A stretch of DNA of 64,000 nt from Alentia gelatinosa (GCA_950022655.1 OX465580.1:98040797-98104796), one strand, 5' to 3'; counted from the first letter of the stretch, positions 12,990 through 27,272 are shown. Notes: generated from the letters alone by a model not told the origin. Numbers and translations are program-made.

Positions 12990-15416
12990 TGCTCAAATGT
13001 TTATATGTATACATGCATAACGGATTCTCGAGTAGAATGGTGTAATCTTTACACAGCGGAATACCGAAATCTTATTATTTACTTACAATCTTTGGGGAAT
13101 TGTGCACAGTGGAGGGTATCCATGAAACAGTCTACATTGGTTTCAACAGATGTCATGCTGATATGTGTTCAACATTCATAAAGCAGAGTCAATTATTCCC
13201 ATAAGCGAACACTTTAATCTAAAAGATATTGTGTATAGGGTTCCAAGATGCCTAATAGTACAACCACACCACGGCCTACAATCTATGGTGTTCTGCATAC
13301 CGAAGTTCTTCTTGAATGAATTAGTACAGATTAAAAAAATATATATATTCTTCCTAAATGCCTCATGCTGATGACATTTAATTGAATCTTTAACTAAGGC
13401 GTCGTGGCATTCTTTGACGGATTAAGCAACCCTAGTACTTAAATGCTGATGACACCAAATGTGCAGCCCCAGTTCATTAAGGGTTCGCATTAACTGTTTC
13501 TAAATTGTCTCTAGTAGTTTTCATCCAATCAAAATAGGCTTCATTCAACTAGCTGGCTCTAACATTGTGGGGAAAATAATTAAAGGGAATTTACTATCTG
13601 TGTCGAAATGAAACATGGATCAATGACAGCGACAGATTCGCTGAACGGTTGCAGGGTTGAGTGTTTCTAAGCGCCATTAGCTCTTTTATTTCGTTATATG
13701 ACAACATATAGATATTAAACATCTATCCTGTCGTATGAGAACGAAACCATTTTATTTCTCGCTATCACCAAATGTAGAATATGCTGGGATAAAACGTCTC
13801 GTTGGCAGAGTAAAATATACAAGCTACGTCATGGTCAAGGGGAGAGGAACGAAACTGGCCTAAGGTGTTTATCAGTTGCTGTGTTATATATAGCCGCGTC
13901 ACCTCAAAAGCGGCAATATTAGATGAGACCACACATTTGATTGGATCTTTTAAGAGCTTCCGATGCCAGTAGCCTGGAAAGATGCAGAGGAGAGACGAAA
14001 CCAGTTTCGACACCTCAGAAAAGGGTCCCCGTCTCATAGCCCTTAAAGGTGCAGTGTAAGGGCTTCTCCTCCTTCTCGCTGCTCAGCACTTAAACACCTG
14101 TATGTCAAGGAAACCACTTGACCCCTGCACAACCCGCCACCTTGGGCGTTTCAATAGAGACTGGCACAGTGTCAAAGCTGAGATATTGATAGCGTGAGCT
14201 GCTCGTACCCAAGTGGCAGGGTGTCTAATAGAGCTCCTCACCCGGCACTGTCTGCAGGGGTGGCTGCTATGTAGGAAGCACATCACACTCCACTCACTGC
14301 TCGCACCATCAGCCTGCCTAGTTTAAGAGTTGCTCATCTTGGCGATTGCCTGTGGATTCGAGCTGCTCTTAGTGCTGTTGTTGGCACTGTCCAATAATGG
14401 AGGTCTGATGAGGCCCCTGAGAGCCATAGCCCACAACACACGGCCGGGAGCCGGCCGTAGAACAAGCTCGAAGCAGCTCCGCGAACCAACACCTATATCG
14501 GTGCTCTGCATATATACTCAGTCTAACCACTCTCTCTACACCTACTTCGAAATGAGAACTGGACGGATCATCTACGTCAGACCGTCTTATTGAGACTAAT
14601 GCTTGTACTTTTTTTGGTCGTCATTGAAGTGTGCGCGCCTCTCTTCGTTCTACTCAGGCGACAGTATAGTCTGGGCATAGAATGCTACGTTTTCAGTCAC
14701 CCGTCTGTTAAAGCAGCAAGACTGAATACAACAGGCACAGTTCAGTGACTCTAGTTTCTATCACCTAAAACACCTTTCCCTGTTACATTGTAACAGCCAC
14801 CATGGTCATACCATGATGATGGGATATAGAATGGCAGACAACCCCTCTACTGCAACAAAACAAAGCTGAGACGTAAAACATACCACATATATATCATAGA
14901 ATGATGTATATAATATCACCCATGTAATGTCCCCTATATGTATATATCCTCTATCCGCCTATGTGTATATATCACATTGGTCAACGATCTAGCATTCTAC
15001 CGACAACGGCACCATGCTGGCATTGTCTTCCCAGTGATCTGTAGTCCGCATACTCACTTTGTAGTATGAATACGATTGATATTCGTTCCGTTTTTCCCAC
15101 CACACCCAACAAACATCCATTGATCCTGATGCTCCAACCCTGCGTTCCCTAAGGTGAATCTGATATTTCCCATTGATCAGCATTGCCTTTAGTTTATAAA
15201 TAGACTTTAGTCGAGCCACGTCATATCATGTTTCCCCTGATCCTTATAGACTTGGTAAGCCTGAAATGAAAGAACCAAAGAAACCTCTTTGAAGATAATG
15301 TCGGGATGGTACAAAATGAGTTAATTGCTGAATGAACTAACATGAATCAATAAGCTGAAATCCATTATGACACTCTCTTAGATGTCAAAACACAGGGTTT
15401 GCTTTTAATATCTTAC
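12990..15416. other. Gene-less stretch
   Basis: No exon supported. A hydrophobic frame beginning with TTG at 14330 has a Gly-Arg-Arg site but no ATG. Confidence 0.4.
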
Positions 15417-15491
15417 CTGAGATTTCCATCACAGTGGACATAAAATGTATGTTTCGTATTTGCAGTTGGTCTCCAGGACAGGTAACCAGGC
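15417..15491 (-). CDS. Candidate exon with a Cys-Asp-Gly motif
   Basis: The donor is strong (CTCAG|GTAAGA); the acceptor (gtgtaaag) is weak. The 75-nt open frame contains FYVHCDGNL after a Trp/Pro-rich start, a pattern loosely like the start of fibrinogen-type domains (f-V-y-C-D). The family suggestion is an inference from this short motif only. Confidence 0.17.
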
Positions 15492-16386
15492 CTTTACACT
15501 AAACGATTATGGGCGGCGGTTCTTAAATTTTGCATCACCTGACGACTTTTTGCTGTCAATGGCTAGACACCGGTACATATAAAAGGTGTAAACGCATGAG
15601 GACATTTTTGCGTTGCTGACTATTGCGGTCGATATTGCGTAATCGAGCAACACCTGATGTCTATTGGCTACGTGATCTACAATCGTCACGGTTTAGTCGT
15701 CCAGTGTAAATGCTGGGTAGAGGCAAAATTAGATAATTTCTTATGTGATGCAAGAGTATATCACAAACATTAGCAAACATTTATACTTCACAAGAAATGA
15801 ATAGAATTGATTGTTTGGGATCGCACAAGAAATCACTCCATTCATTGCTACATATGTGCTTATATATATATATATAAATATATATACACAATATCATTTA
15901 TCCAAAGAGATAATATAAATGAGATGATTGATTAAATGATTGGGACAAGCGTGATTGGCGGTAAATGGTTATAAAACAGGGTTTATACACTTAAATACAA
16001 TGGGATCTTCCAGCCTAGACATCGAAATGTACATGAAGCTAAGATTGAAAACATCAAGATAAGACTAAATATGTGTTAATCAGACTAGTGAAACCAGCAG
16101 AATGACTGTTAGAGTCTGTGTGCGTCACAAAGTTACAAGGGTGACGGCATCTGTTACCAGGTGACCAAGAAGCGTGGTGGTGACGCAATATATAAAAAAT
16201 GAATCCTGCAGTGAATAAACCTGAATATATCATTGGATATAATTCATATTTATATAAAAGTTTTATATAATGATATAGATATATACATCCATTCAACATT
16301 ATTTCCCAGGTATATACATATACATGTAAAGCAACTTTTCGACGACCCCTCCGTTACGACCCGATCGCCTGTAAATGTGTTCTTAC

Positions 16387-16563
16387 CATCACGGAGCAGC
16401 TCAGTATGCATCAATAATAAAGCGCGGTGTGGTCTACCATTGTCAGAAATCCCATCAAATATTACATCGGGGCGGCGTGCGACAGACGGCAGGCCAGGTC
16501 CGCCGGGGTTCCGCTGTGGCCAGTAACTTTGTTCAGCCGCTAAAAGCCATGCGTCGACCATAG
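16387..16563 (-). CDS. Candidate internal exon, unknown protein
   Basis: A 177-nt stretch is open in only one minus-strand frame. It is preceded by a long pyrimidine-rich intron end (about 16566-16720 read on the minus strand) finishing in catctccattcag, and followed by the donor GATG|GTAAGA. Both boundaries are phase 1, so the exon could be skipped or inserted without frameshift, which is typical of extracellular modules. The frame is rich in Pro, Gly, Arg and Leu and ends with a Leu-rich MHTELLRD stretch. I do not recognise a domain. It does not fit directly after the TMTC exon, because the phases differ. It may belong to another gene or be chance. Confidence 0.33.
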
Positions 16564-19500
16564 CTGAATGGAGATGTCATTTAGGATGTGTTTGAGAGCC
16601 AGGAGGCGGTGGTGATGAGGGAGAGTGAGAGATGATTGGGGTGATGCCTGGCTGGTATAGGGGGTGACAATGTGTGTGCGAGAGGGAGCGATAGTGATGA
16701 GGGCGGGGGGATGTTTAGATGTGTTCTCTCCGCACTAGAAGGTTTACAGTCGTCCGAGGGGCCCACCCAAAAGCCACTAAACAAATATGTTCTCTGCCTT
16801 TGTCTGGTCACGGAGGGAGTGTATGGACGGCGGCCGGGGGTGAATGCCTTGTGTAGATACAAGCTGAGTGGTTTGATGAGTGGCTCAGTGAGTGGCTCAC
16901 TTAGGCGGCCATTGGGATCAGTGATTTAGTCGCAAAGTGGGTCGGGGAGTAGCAGCTAAGGCCTGGGACTAGAGAGAGTGGCTTGTTGAAGTTGGCACCG
17001 CCTGCTCTCAGAGGAACGGTCCCGTCATAGGCACCTGTATATCCGAGCGCGTTGCACCTGCATGTTTGATAAACAGCGCTCAGATTAAATACAGCCTTTC
17101 GCAAACAGCATTTCCTGGACCAATACAGTACACTGCCAACAAAGAGACCATCAAAGAGATGTCTCTAGATACTTGTTTTTTAAGCTTCTAGATATTTGTA
17201 TTTCAAAGCAATGAAGCCATCACAATGAGTTGATGTCTTTATCTCTCCGAAAATTGCATCAGGCAGTCGAGCTAGATCTCACTTGGATTCAAGATGAAAT
17301 GTGAGCAATTGGGAATACTTAGTTACGTGTTCCTGGAGTGGAACCCACCAACGCCCACGTAGAAACTCAGACCTCCCGATACACCCCGTCGCTCAGGCAA
17401 TTCAACAAATGTGCGTTGTAGAGCACGTCTCAAGGCACGTCGGTATATCGGAAGCCTGGTGGCCCTTAAGGTATCAGTTATACTAGATTACTCTTCTGCC
17501 CCGACAATAATGAAAATTATTCTATGGTCAATGTAAATTGACACGATCCTTGCCAAATCTACGACACATTCCTAGCCAAATGTGATTGCGAGAAGCAAAC
17601 ACCTCCATTTACAGATAAAGGTGAAAGTCATTCTGAATAAAGTGAATGTAGCCTTTGTGTACTTAATCACAGGTGATCATCTGGTATTGTAGCCTAGAAG
17701 CGTACTCTGTGTTTGGTTCGAGACCACTCTGCCAGTACCAGGCTTGGTTTTCACCACCACAGGGATCACAGGTGTGTTCATAGCCTGGGCCGTTTGCAAA
17801 ACAAAAGTAAATATTGGTGATATGAATGCCAGTGGCGACTGAAATATTCAATGCATTTGCTTTGGCAGAACAAAAGCCCAAGGTCGTAAAAGCGTGCCGT
17901 ACTGGGGGGCGTGCTGCCGTGTGGCTGGGTGCCGGGATTGGGCGTTCGCATGTGAGCCAAGCATAACAGGCGCGGGTGGACGGGTACCCAGCCAAAGCGA
18001 CACTCCCAGTAACGTCGACGATCAGCCCACCCCATCCCCCAACCCTACGATGTCCAGGCCGCGTGTCCCGCGTCAGACAGTGCCAACCGATTAGACCCTC
18101 TGGTCTTAACTGCCATGGATTTTGCACGATCGCAATGGGAGCGGAATTTTCACTAAGAATTTTGATGATTGGCTCAAATGGATTTCAATTCTGAAGGATG
18201 TCTTACGCTGAATAACAATTTTTGTGTATGAAGTTTTTTAATGAGAAACACGCAAGCTAGATTATTTCTGTGTTTCTTATCCTCATCTCAGTCGCCACAC
18301 TGTGTTCCGGTTTTCTAAATTCAGTTACCTATGACCTACATAATTACCTGCGACCTGCAGGTGGCCTGAGATCTCCGATATGTCAATTATATCAAAGCTT
18401 TCATTCCGACACCATATGAATTCAATGAAAACTGCCCAAAGGACCACTGCTCCCCTGAGCCTCAGTCCAAGCCAGGATGACACTCTTATCTGACATTCCA
18501 GCAACTAGAACGAACAGAATTATTTGTCACAGGAAGAGGGAAATGATTTTTATCTTATGATTGAATTTAGATATTATCGAACAACATATTTTAGCCACTC
18601 CATAGGAGTGTTTTCAGGCACCAATCGGACTGATAGGATCGAGGCACATCTGATATAGAAACCAAACCCCAATGAAGATCGGAAATATAATCATCCACAT
18701 TGCAGAATGTACTTACAAACGATTTGATCTTTAATAGGAAATGGTGAATATCATTGAACATTTGTAGATCATCTTATTGGCTGTTACATATGCAGTCGTG
18801 TACCTTTAACGGGGGTATACCACCAGATAGATACTGGGGAGACAGAGAACGATCCATTGCCCATGCACTTTGTTCTGTGACAGATCCCGGATGGATCATA
18901 AAAGCCGTTCAACTCATTATAGTCGTTTTTCAAGTTGGAAGAATTATCAAGTAGCCCCATTGTAAGAATAAGATAATTTGTTTGCTTCCATTCACCCACC
19001 GTTGCAACAATGATTAATGTTAAACCAACTACAAATTTCCACGCCGTCGGTCGCTGTGCTCGTTAGTACTAAGCTGCTAATATGTCACGTGTCCCCCGCC
19101 ATCTTTAATCAGATTCACCCCTGGATTTTACCCAAATTACACACAACTTGCAAACACTCTCAGACTGACTTTTTGTTGGTTATCTACTGAATGCCTATTG
19201 AATAACTGCTGATGTGTGCAGCTCTCTCCTCCATTCAATGCCCAATGGGAGGTATTGATTTCACAGCGATAACATGGAACCATCATCCGACTAGCCCATG
19301 AAGGGTAATCAATCGATTGCTGTTAATCAAATCTGCCCGCTCAAATATGTGATCATGTAAAATAAAATTCAAAAAGACAAGCATAAAACATTATAAAGCA
19401 CTTCATATTTTTAGCAAATCACAATGGCAAACATCTGCAATGGGTATCATGTGCGGATCATGACCGAACTGACACAAAAATGTTAAATCAAGATGAAATA

Positions 19501-19739
19501 TTCAGTTTATGTACATTTAACTAGTACCTTGGGTACGCACTACTATAATCTGCTCTCAAATTGTTCGTAATGACAGTAATGAAAAAAAGGCGGCACGGTC
19601 GCCATAACTCATGTACAACATATAACTGTCAAACGAACGAGAAGCGGGCAATATTACGTGAGTCGTCGACAAAGCCAGATTATCCGTGATTTATTGACAC
19701 AGACCATCCCTCTGTTTATACGCCCGCCTAGACACAAAC
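16564..19739. other. Gene-less stretch
   Basis: The first 150 bp look like a pyrimidine-rich intron end for the exon at 16387-16563. A minus-strand frame at 17663-17780 with a possible acceptor reads YEHTCDPCGG and ends in TAA; unproven. Confidence 0.4.
19687..19699 (+). promoter_or_regulatory. Hox/Pbx plus Meis-like composite motif
   Basis: TGATTTATTGACA joins the Pbx-Hox octamer TGATTTAT to a TGACA Meis-type site. Confidence 0.25.
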
Positions 19740-19920
19740 TCATAGACCATATGTCATGTCACAGCACAAGCACACCCAGCTTCTAAATGTTACATAAGCT
19801 TGAATCTTAAATGGAAGTTCTCCTGGAAATGGGCGGAAGCAGACGACAAATATTTGATGCTCCACTAAAAGCATGGCCGCTGGCAGCCAGCTTTCCTCTC
19901 CTGTATGCGTGTTATTACTC
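19740..19920 (-). CDS. Candidate exon ending in a stop, phase-compatible with TMTC
   Basis: The acceptor gtttactctcttaacgtcag is followed by one base and then 59 open codons and TGA. The one-base start is exactly what the TMTC exon at 34073-34146 needs. However, the sequence (SNNTHTGEES, then a hydrophobic MLLVEHQIFVVCF run) lacks the Lys-Glu-x-Gly motif expected next in TMTC proteins. It could encode an alternative truncated end, belong to another gene, or be chance. Confidence 0.17.
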
Positions 19921-22247
19921 CTGACGTTAAGAGAGTAAACTAAAGTTTAAGCAGTGCACTGTTGGGTGGTCCTTTGAGGCATGATACAACTGGGTCATTA
20001 AAACTTTGAAATCAGTTGAACTTGTTATAGTACTACCATTATCGAAACGGCATGGCATCACTCAATTAGTACTATTTCCAATTTGGAGAGGTACCATTGC
20101 TTACCAATAATACATCAAGAAGAACAACATTACCTAATAAATCGTTCTATTTTTTACGAAGAAAAAATAATGAATCCATATAGGAAAAAATGTTTCCTAA
20201 GGTACAATTCAGTAGAATTACAATTGTTAGCACATTTTTAATCAAATCGTTGCCTAAATTCCTGCCATTGGGATCCTAATTTGATCCCATAAGACAAAAT
20301 TTAGATCGGATTATTCCATAACTGATCCCCCTATGAAATGGGCCGGAGGAAAGGTCGCTCATGATATGAAATGTAATCCCTTTATAGTCATCATTATTAA
20401 TTACATTCCATTTTCTACCGGCCCTGATCTAATTGGAAGTAATCCCCATAAAAGAGATGCGCTAGTACCATCTGTCTCTATTGCCTTATATCGCAGGAAA
20501 CATAGCCTTTCCTCCAGGGTCTAATTATAAAGTTTCTGAGTGATTTCAGGGTGTGGAGCAGGTGGTAGGGCTCGCCAGTATCAGATTTCACCCCCTACCG
20601 CTCTAATTAAATACAATCCAGTCCACCAGAAGCGAACATATTTCCGTGTAAAAAAAGTAAAAAGAGGGCGAGAAAAAGATGTCAGTGTGCCATAATGATC
20701 ACCTTAACGCTCCTCCGTGGGAATCATACAGTCTATGGGCTAGGAGGAAGAAAATCATAATTGTTTGTCTAAATTCTATACACAGTTTTCGGACTGGCTA
20801 AATCTGCTTTATCTTTGTGGAAATCTAGAGAAAAACACATCTTTTGAGAAAAAAAAAGAAAAAAGAGTCCGTTACATTGGTAGTATAAGCTATGCATACG
20901 AGCATTTTTAGTTGTTGTCTTTTATTTTTAATCAAAAATGGTTTATTAATGGTTTTGCTGGATTTTCTAAGGGAGAGACGCAAAAAAGAGAGGTGGAAAA
21001 AATAATGAAGCCATGGCGATCTGATTAGGGAGGTGTAACGCAGGTGTCCCAGCGATAAAATAGTTACGGCGGTCATTCGGCGGATCGCATTTCCTGCAGT
21101 TGTTCCTGTGTGTGGGGCCACCTGGTGAACACCGATAATGACAGGTGCTGACTCCTCAGGGGAAGAGCAGTGACGAGGGACCAGGAAAACCTCAGTTGCC
21201 TCGTCTCCAAAATCAAATCACCACCTTTTCTTAATTGTGTTCCTTCTTGTTAGTAGTCCCTTCGATTGATTTTCTTATCCTCACTCCTCAACTGTTCTCA
21301 GTTATTCAGTTATCGCTTACGATCCTGAATGGTTTCCCATTCCATTCAACGCTTTATCATACCTACCCACTGTATCCCTTTCATTGACTCTATCTAGTTG
21401 CACTTCTTAACCTTTGTTTTTCCCGTTTCCCTTCCCCAGTAGCATTGTTTTTCCGCATCTAAGTAAACTACCTCCTTCTTTGAATAATCCTCTTTTCCAC
21501 ATTACAGCTGTTTCTGAAATGTCATTTCAGGGCTACTATAGATTGATTAGGACATAGTTCCTCTTGTCCTTCCTTCCCTCATTCCTTCTTTCACATCTAT
21601 CCATTCTTCCTCTTTCTTTCGTAGTTTCCTCCTGACTCAAGTTTCCTCCCACGTTGATTCTCTTGTGAGTACATTCCTGTCTATTCTCCCCGTGCGTTTT
21701 GTGTTCGCTTTACTTCTCCTACCCTTGTCCCACCCATTCCACCTCTGGTACCTTCCCCCTCCACCCCCTGCTTTAAAACATGGCCAATGAGCGGAGCGGG
21801 TAGCCTAATGAAATTTTCAGGACGAGTGTTTAACACATGAATGGTCGGCCAATGCCTGCCGCACCGCATTCTCCCATTCATCAGCTCAGTGTGTTTTTAT
21901 CTGCTCCCTATCAGAACGCCATCTCCAACTGAACTCATGCAAATCTCCCACTGGCGGCATCTAACGAGCACATGGCACTTCTTAACAACCCCACAGTCCT
22001 TCCCTTATAGGGAGCAAGGCAGTTCACGCGACCTTTTTTATTTAGATAAACTTTATTCACATTCTGAATTTGCAGACCTTCTGGATAGTGAATTACTGCG
22101 GGCACAATAACCTACAACGATAGCAGTAATATAGGAATTTAAAAGAAAACCGGATGAATAAGTGGTGATGAGGGTGATGATATGTGACCCAAATTACGAC
22201 TACATTACATTTTTAGTTTTCGTGCAGCTCAACTTACTCGTATTTTT
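19921..22247. other. Gene-less stretch
   Basis: Strong T/C bias on the plus strand from about 21220 to 21775. Several good minus-strand acceptor-like tracts (20835, 20970) have no convincing exon. Confidence 0.45.
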
Positions 22248-23180
22248 TTTCATTCATGAACCAAGAAAGTCTTGGCCATGCTCCTGAATACAGGTTTTCT
22301 ATTTGCATGTTGTACACTAGCTGGGAAATAATTCCATAATTGTGTGCCTAGGTATAGCGGATACAACATGCATTTCGAATTATGTTCCTTAAATCTTATC
22401 TTCACATCATTACCTGTTCCCTTGTACTTGCATCCATATGGTAAACTTTGCATGGTAACTTTAACGTGAAACTTAGCTCCTTGTCTCTAGGTTCTCAACT
22501 CCACATCTAGTCCACAGACGACTCATTGACAAAATCCAGTCATAGCTTTAGTAATACTACACTAATCGCTTGATTGTTTGCGTGATGTAGTTTCTTTAGA
22601 TATGATACCCTTACTCCTTTAAAGAGGAACTAACTCCATAAATGGTGTAATAGCAGAAACATAGATCGGTTGCGCTCCCTCCTTGGTATATTGGTCTTAT
22701 TTCAATCAATTCAAATACTCGTCAGGTTAATGATTTAACAATACTCTTCATATGTTCATTATAGTTCAAAGTACTGAGCCAAATAACTAGTACAATGTGG
22801 AATAATTGTATCACATTATAACTGAGCAAAAATGCAAGGTGAACCAACAGGTCTTGGTCTTATCCACGGTAATTGTTAGAGCTTTATCATCAATAGTATT
22901 TATATCTAGCTGCAAGTTATGCTCATCACCTTAGTCTCTCAAAGAGATAACAAGATCATTTGCATATTGAATGTAGGGGCAGTCCCCATGCTCGCTCCTG
23001 TTGTAATTATTATACAGATTTTACAACAAGGGACCCAACACGTATCCCGAAGGACACCAAAGTCTCACACTGATTTATCGGAAATAGTGCCATTCACTCT
23101 TGCTACCTGTGTGCTGCTACTCAGATGACTCTTCTACTAAGAAGAGAGGAACGGAGAGAGCTTGTAAATACGGCAAAGGT
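22248..23180 (-). mobile_element. Decayed LINE (non-LTR retrotransposon) reverse transcriptase
   Basis: Minus-strand translation shows the order of a non-LTR reverse transcriptase. First comes QVARVNGTISDKSV (about 23090-23130), like the strand before the GVPQG box. Then a shifted PSGYVLGPLL with a stop in place of Phe (about 23030-23060). Then IQYANDLVISL, the catalytic YADD box with Asp changed to Asn (about 22935-22975). Then VDKTKTCWFT, then NYNEHMKSIVKS, and finally the C-terminal box LYLGTQLWNYFPASVQ (22250-22453). Several in-frame stops and at least one frameshift make it a pseudogene. The layout fits the Jockey/CR1/RTE-like clades; the clade is not resolved. Confidence 0.8.
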
Positions 23181-23701
23181 TAACTGGTTCCACGCCATAC
23201 TGAAGAACTGAACCGTGTTCCCGGAAAATCTGTTGGATAGAGCTGATATGCTAGATGCAAAAAGAATGTTCATCATTGATGAATGATCATGGAACTATAA
23301 ATAAATAACAATTAAAAAGTTTGGGTTATATTAAGTCTATGTGTCATTTTCTATAATTCAATGGTACCTTGCCAACTTGCCATTCCTACAACTGCCTTCA
23401 AATTCATCAAATATATCAAGCACCAGTGGGTCGATGAGGTATTTTGGACTCTAGTGATTGGTCAGGGTCAATTGGTCAGACCTCTAAGACACTGAGACAT
23501 TGGTCCTCTGCCTCTTCCCAATGTTACAGTATTAGCAAGAAGATGGTGAAGGGGCCTTTTCTGCAGCAACTTCAAAGTCTATTCGATCATCCTAACCTTT
23601 GGGAAGCGTATACAAGCGTGTGGCGCACGCTCAACAAAAGAGTATTCCTGCCGAAAGTGTCCTTTTCAAAGAAACGTTCAGATACAAAAATGGGGGTCGG
23701 T

Positions 23702-23723
23702 GGGGGGGGGGGGGGGGGGGGGG
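23702..23723. repeat. Poly(G) tract of 22
   Basis: Uninterrupted G22, preceded by a shorter G-run; a likely length polymorphism or assembly-sensitive site. Confidence 0.9.
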
Positions 23724-25563
23724 TAAGATGCCGTATAATGGTTGCAGGCAATATATGGTAATATATCTATGCCTCCAACAGTGGTATATGACTCACCAAT
23801 ACGTAGTTATCCATGTCTAGTTGTAAATGCAAGAGAGAAATGACACAATTTATTCATACATACTATTTACCTATTATATAAATGCATGTAATCCTTTATT
23901 TACAGAAGCAACGCACCCAATCTATATACCCTTTAAAAGGGACGTAGAAACATGGATGAGAAAAAAATATATATGATGTCACCACCCTCATGATAAATCC
24001 TTTGTTAGGTATTCTAGAAATTTGGCCATGAGTGTAATATAGGACGTTCAAGAAATTCTAACCCAAGTAAAGGCATATTCTTTGCCACTATTATATTTAT
24101 TACAATTAACAGCAGAATACCGACTCTCTGTAGATGATTAAGGCCTTTTCCGAACCGATCGGAGAACCATTATAGATTATCATTTCGTTGGATGCAACTC
24201 ATGTCCATTCTAGGAACGCAGTTCCGGTAACAAGTTAGGTACAGCTTACATCAAAGATTATTTAAAAGGACTCATCAACGCGTATCAGGAAGCTGTAATT
24301 CGAAGTTAATACCTAATGTTTGACTTCCTCAATTGGAACGTTGTGACATTTATAATGCAGAGTACTGATTACGATACACTGTTTAATGGCAAAGAGTGCA
24401 ATGCCGGAGGACTGCAGAGCTCTTTACACTGTCAGCCCAGCTTAAACGTACACCCTTATTTTTGTCCCTGATTGGGGGAGACTGTCAGCAGGTGCGGGTA
24501 CACGAAGGTGATCTCAGCCTACCGACCGACATATTGTTAAACGATTGAATTAAATGCGGTGCCGGGCTTGAAGTAATTCTCTGTGCAAATTCTGTAATGG
24601 TGCTTAGCTAGCAGGCAAATGGAATCTAAAGCCCTGTGCTGGCTTATCAGTGGTCCCACAGGGGAGTTAGACTCCAGGGCATGCCCTGCAGCCACCGCAA
24701 ATCACACCCCCCGACACGGACAGGGTTATTGTCAGGGTGATTAAGGCTCCATTATGTGAATACCCCCCTTTCCCCTTTCTCCTTTCCTGCCAGCGTCTCT
24801 CCCTTGTAGGATTTAGGGAGCGGCTCTGAGTCACTTAAACATAGACATCTGTCAGCGTCAACGTGCCACGAATGCCAAGGAGTCGTTGGCGAAGGTGCCT
24901 AAGAAGCTCTGCATTCATTTGTGCTGCCGGGTAGATATGTAAATGAATGAAGTACGTAGGATGCTTTCCGAAGTTCCATAGTAATATACGTGTCATGTAA
25001 GTACGTGCGCTGGTGGAAAAGAGAAAAATTATGTTCTTGTTTCACCGTTCTTTCAATGAATCATGGTATCTATAATCCTTCATTCTTGTGTTGTATTCGT
25101 AGTGAGAGAGTGAACAAACTGCACCAAACTGCAATATTTCCCGTCTCTCCCCTTCCCTCCTCTCTAGCGTCTACTTCTATTCTTTCTCTCCCTCTCTCAC
25201 ATCCATCTCAGTCAGGAGGCACAAAACAATGACCCAATCAGTCATGTATTAGGTCACTAAACAACCAGCACTTTCTACTACCTGCTGTCTAGTCTGTGCT
25301 TCGAATAGTGGCACAGTAAGGCTGCTTTCAAGGTCTACGATTGACACAGTATTCGATAGATGTGGGTGTTCTTAATCAGTTATAATTGACTCACACAGGC
25401 AGCCTAGGAATTTATGTCTGCCTGTGATAGCTATGCCCATCGCCATGGGCCAGTGTACATTATTTATGTGTGACGCCCCATTTTTGGACGCACAGGGCAG
25501 ATTTATTTCCCTGAGCAATATAATTCATTAGACAGAGTTGTTGCGAGACAATCAATCAACCAT

Positions 25564-25650
25564 TGAGGTGACCCCAAAATTGACCTTCGCTAACCTTTGA
25601 CCTCTCAGGGTTATGCCTGTCTGTTACCTTTAATGCGCGGGTCAAGGTCA
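25564..25650. promoter_or_regulatory. Cluster of nuclear-receptor half-sites
   Basis: Several AGGTCA/TGACCT half-sites occur in under 90 bp: AGGTGACC, TTGACCTT, TAACCTTTGACCT (a DR1-like pair) and TCAAGGTCA (25642-25650, the extended half-site bound by ERR/FTZ-F1 type receptors). Motifs are seen; enhancer function is inferred. Confidence 0.4.
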
Positions 25651-26404
25651 GCCAATCGGCATGAAAGATGAAGGCCACGTCAATACCCTTTATCGTCCTT
25701 GGTGTTTTTGCAGGGAGACCGTCATAGATAACTTAGTGAATAGGTGATTGACAGCTTGCGCTTAGGCAGCAGCTATCTATGCGATTTTCTGATGAGAAAT
25801 AACGAGATCTTAAGCCCAATCTTCATAGAAGTCACTCTCCATATCAGTAGGAACCCATTTCCAAAGGAGTCGTTTCCAATCACGTGCAGGGTATCCTTGT
25901 CTTCCCGGGCAGGACAGCAAATCACCTCGTATCCACTGGTGGATCCGTCCCCCTCTGTTTAATTATGTATACATATCAGAGCTATCTGCCCCACCCACCC
26001 CCTAACCCACGGACCGTGTCTGAGAGGACCCTGCTTGCGGCAGTGGTAATTTCAAATTGACAGAGTCTGACTCAGAGGCTCTGAATGTAAATAAGGCGAG
26101 CTGCTCCTCCTTGGATTTCCGCCACCATTAAGGAAACGCGGCTAAAGATAGGCCATTTAAAGAGCCCTAGGGGATCTCAACCCACCTTAAAGAGACACTG
26201 ATGAAGCGAACCCAAGTATGGTTAAGGCAGATCCCCACGTTAAGTGAAATTCACGAATCCCCAGTAAGGACCAAACCCCTAGTATCCCTGCAGGGTTATT
26301 TATCGGCAAGCAGAGCAGGGGGTGCAGGTATTTTTAGGGGCGAGTGTGGAATGCCTTTAGTGTGTCTCCTGCACGAAACTGATGGAGGGCCATAAGACCT
26401 GGCG

Positions 26405-26424
26405 ATCAATCAATGAATAAATCA
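26405..26424 (-). promoter_or_regulatory. Two Hox/Pbx-like octamers within 20 bp
   Basis: On the minus strand TGATTTAT (26417-26424) and TGATTGAT (26405-26412) occur 4 bp apart, both classical Exd/Pbx-Hox composite types. Confidence 0.25.
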
Positions 26425-27272
26425 TGGTATTCTGGGTGGGACGTAGGGGGTAGGAGCAAAACATCTGCTGGGTCAGATACACAGCAATAATATTTGTCAG
26501 GAAAACCATTTGCTTTGCTTTGTTATTTGGTCATGTCTACCATTTTTACCGATAATCTGTTTATATCTAACAAAGTGCCATAATACAGATGAACCAGGTC
26601 ATATAGTTCTTTACAGATGTATAAACAGCTTTCTGTCTTTTGAGAATATTCATCCTTGATAACTTTGTGATTTTCCGTCCTTTCCACCCTTTCACATAAT
26701 ACATCAATATTGCCATGTGAGATTCTCCAATTGATCCGATTTATACTTTCTTCTCTACAGTCTCCTCTGTGCGAAAAAGGTTTTAATGTTCATCTAGCTG
26801 TTCTTACCTGTAATTTTCCTCTTTGGGGCTTACAACTTCAAGCTACGAGCCGGTGCCCTATCATCATGAAAAAATCCCATTGGGAGAGACACGGTTACTC
26901 CATATCCTATCATACACATTGTAATTGGAAATACTTGTCGTTCAAAAAGTTCACAAACAAATGTACGAAGACAATATTCCCCATACTTAATTAGTGTTCT
27001 TTTACTATTCATTTATTGCGCTCAAGGTGATTAAGAGTAGAACAGAAATGAGCAGCTTTTGGATATGAAATGCGTTTCCGTTATCGTTCACTCTGTGTAA
27101 GTGCACTTTTAAATGGAGGTCATTTGGTTTAGCTAGCTTTGGACTATGGCCAACATTTTGATTAAAAGGCTGAGGAAGTAGTTCATTACCTCGCGCGAGA
27201 ACGCGTGGCGCGAGAGGTGCGACGAGACTTAGGCGATGGCAGCTCCCCTGGTGGTCATTTGGGTCAAGCACT

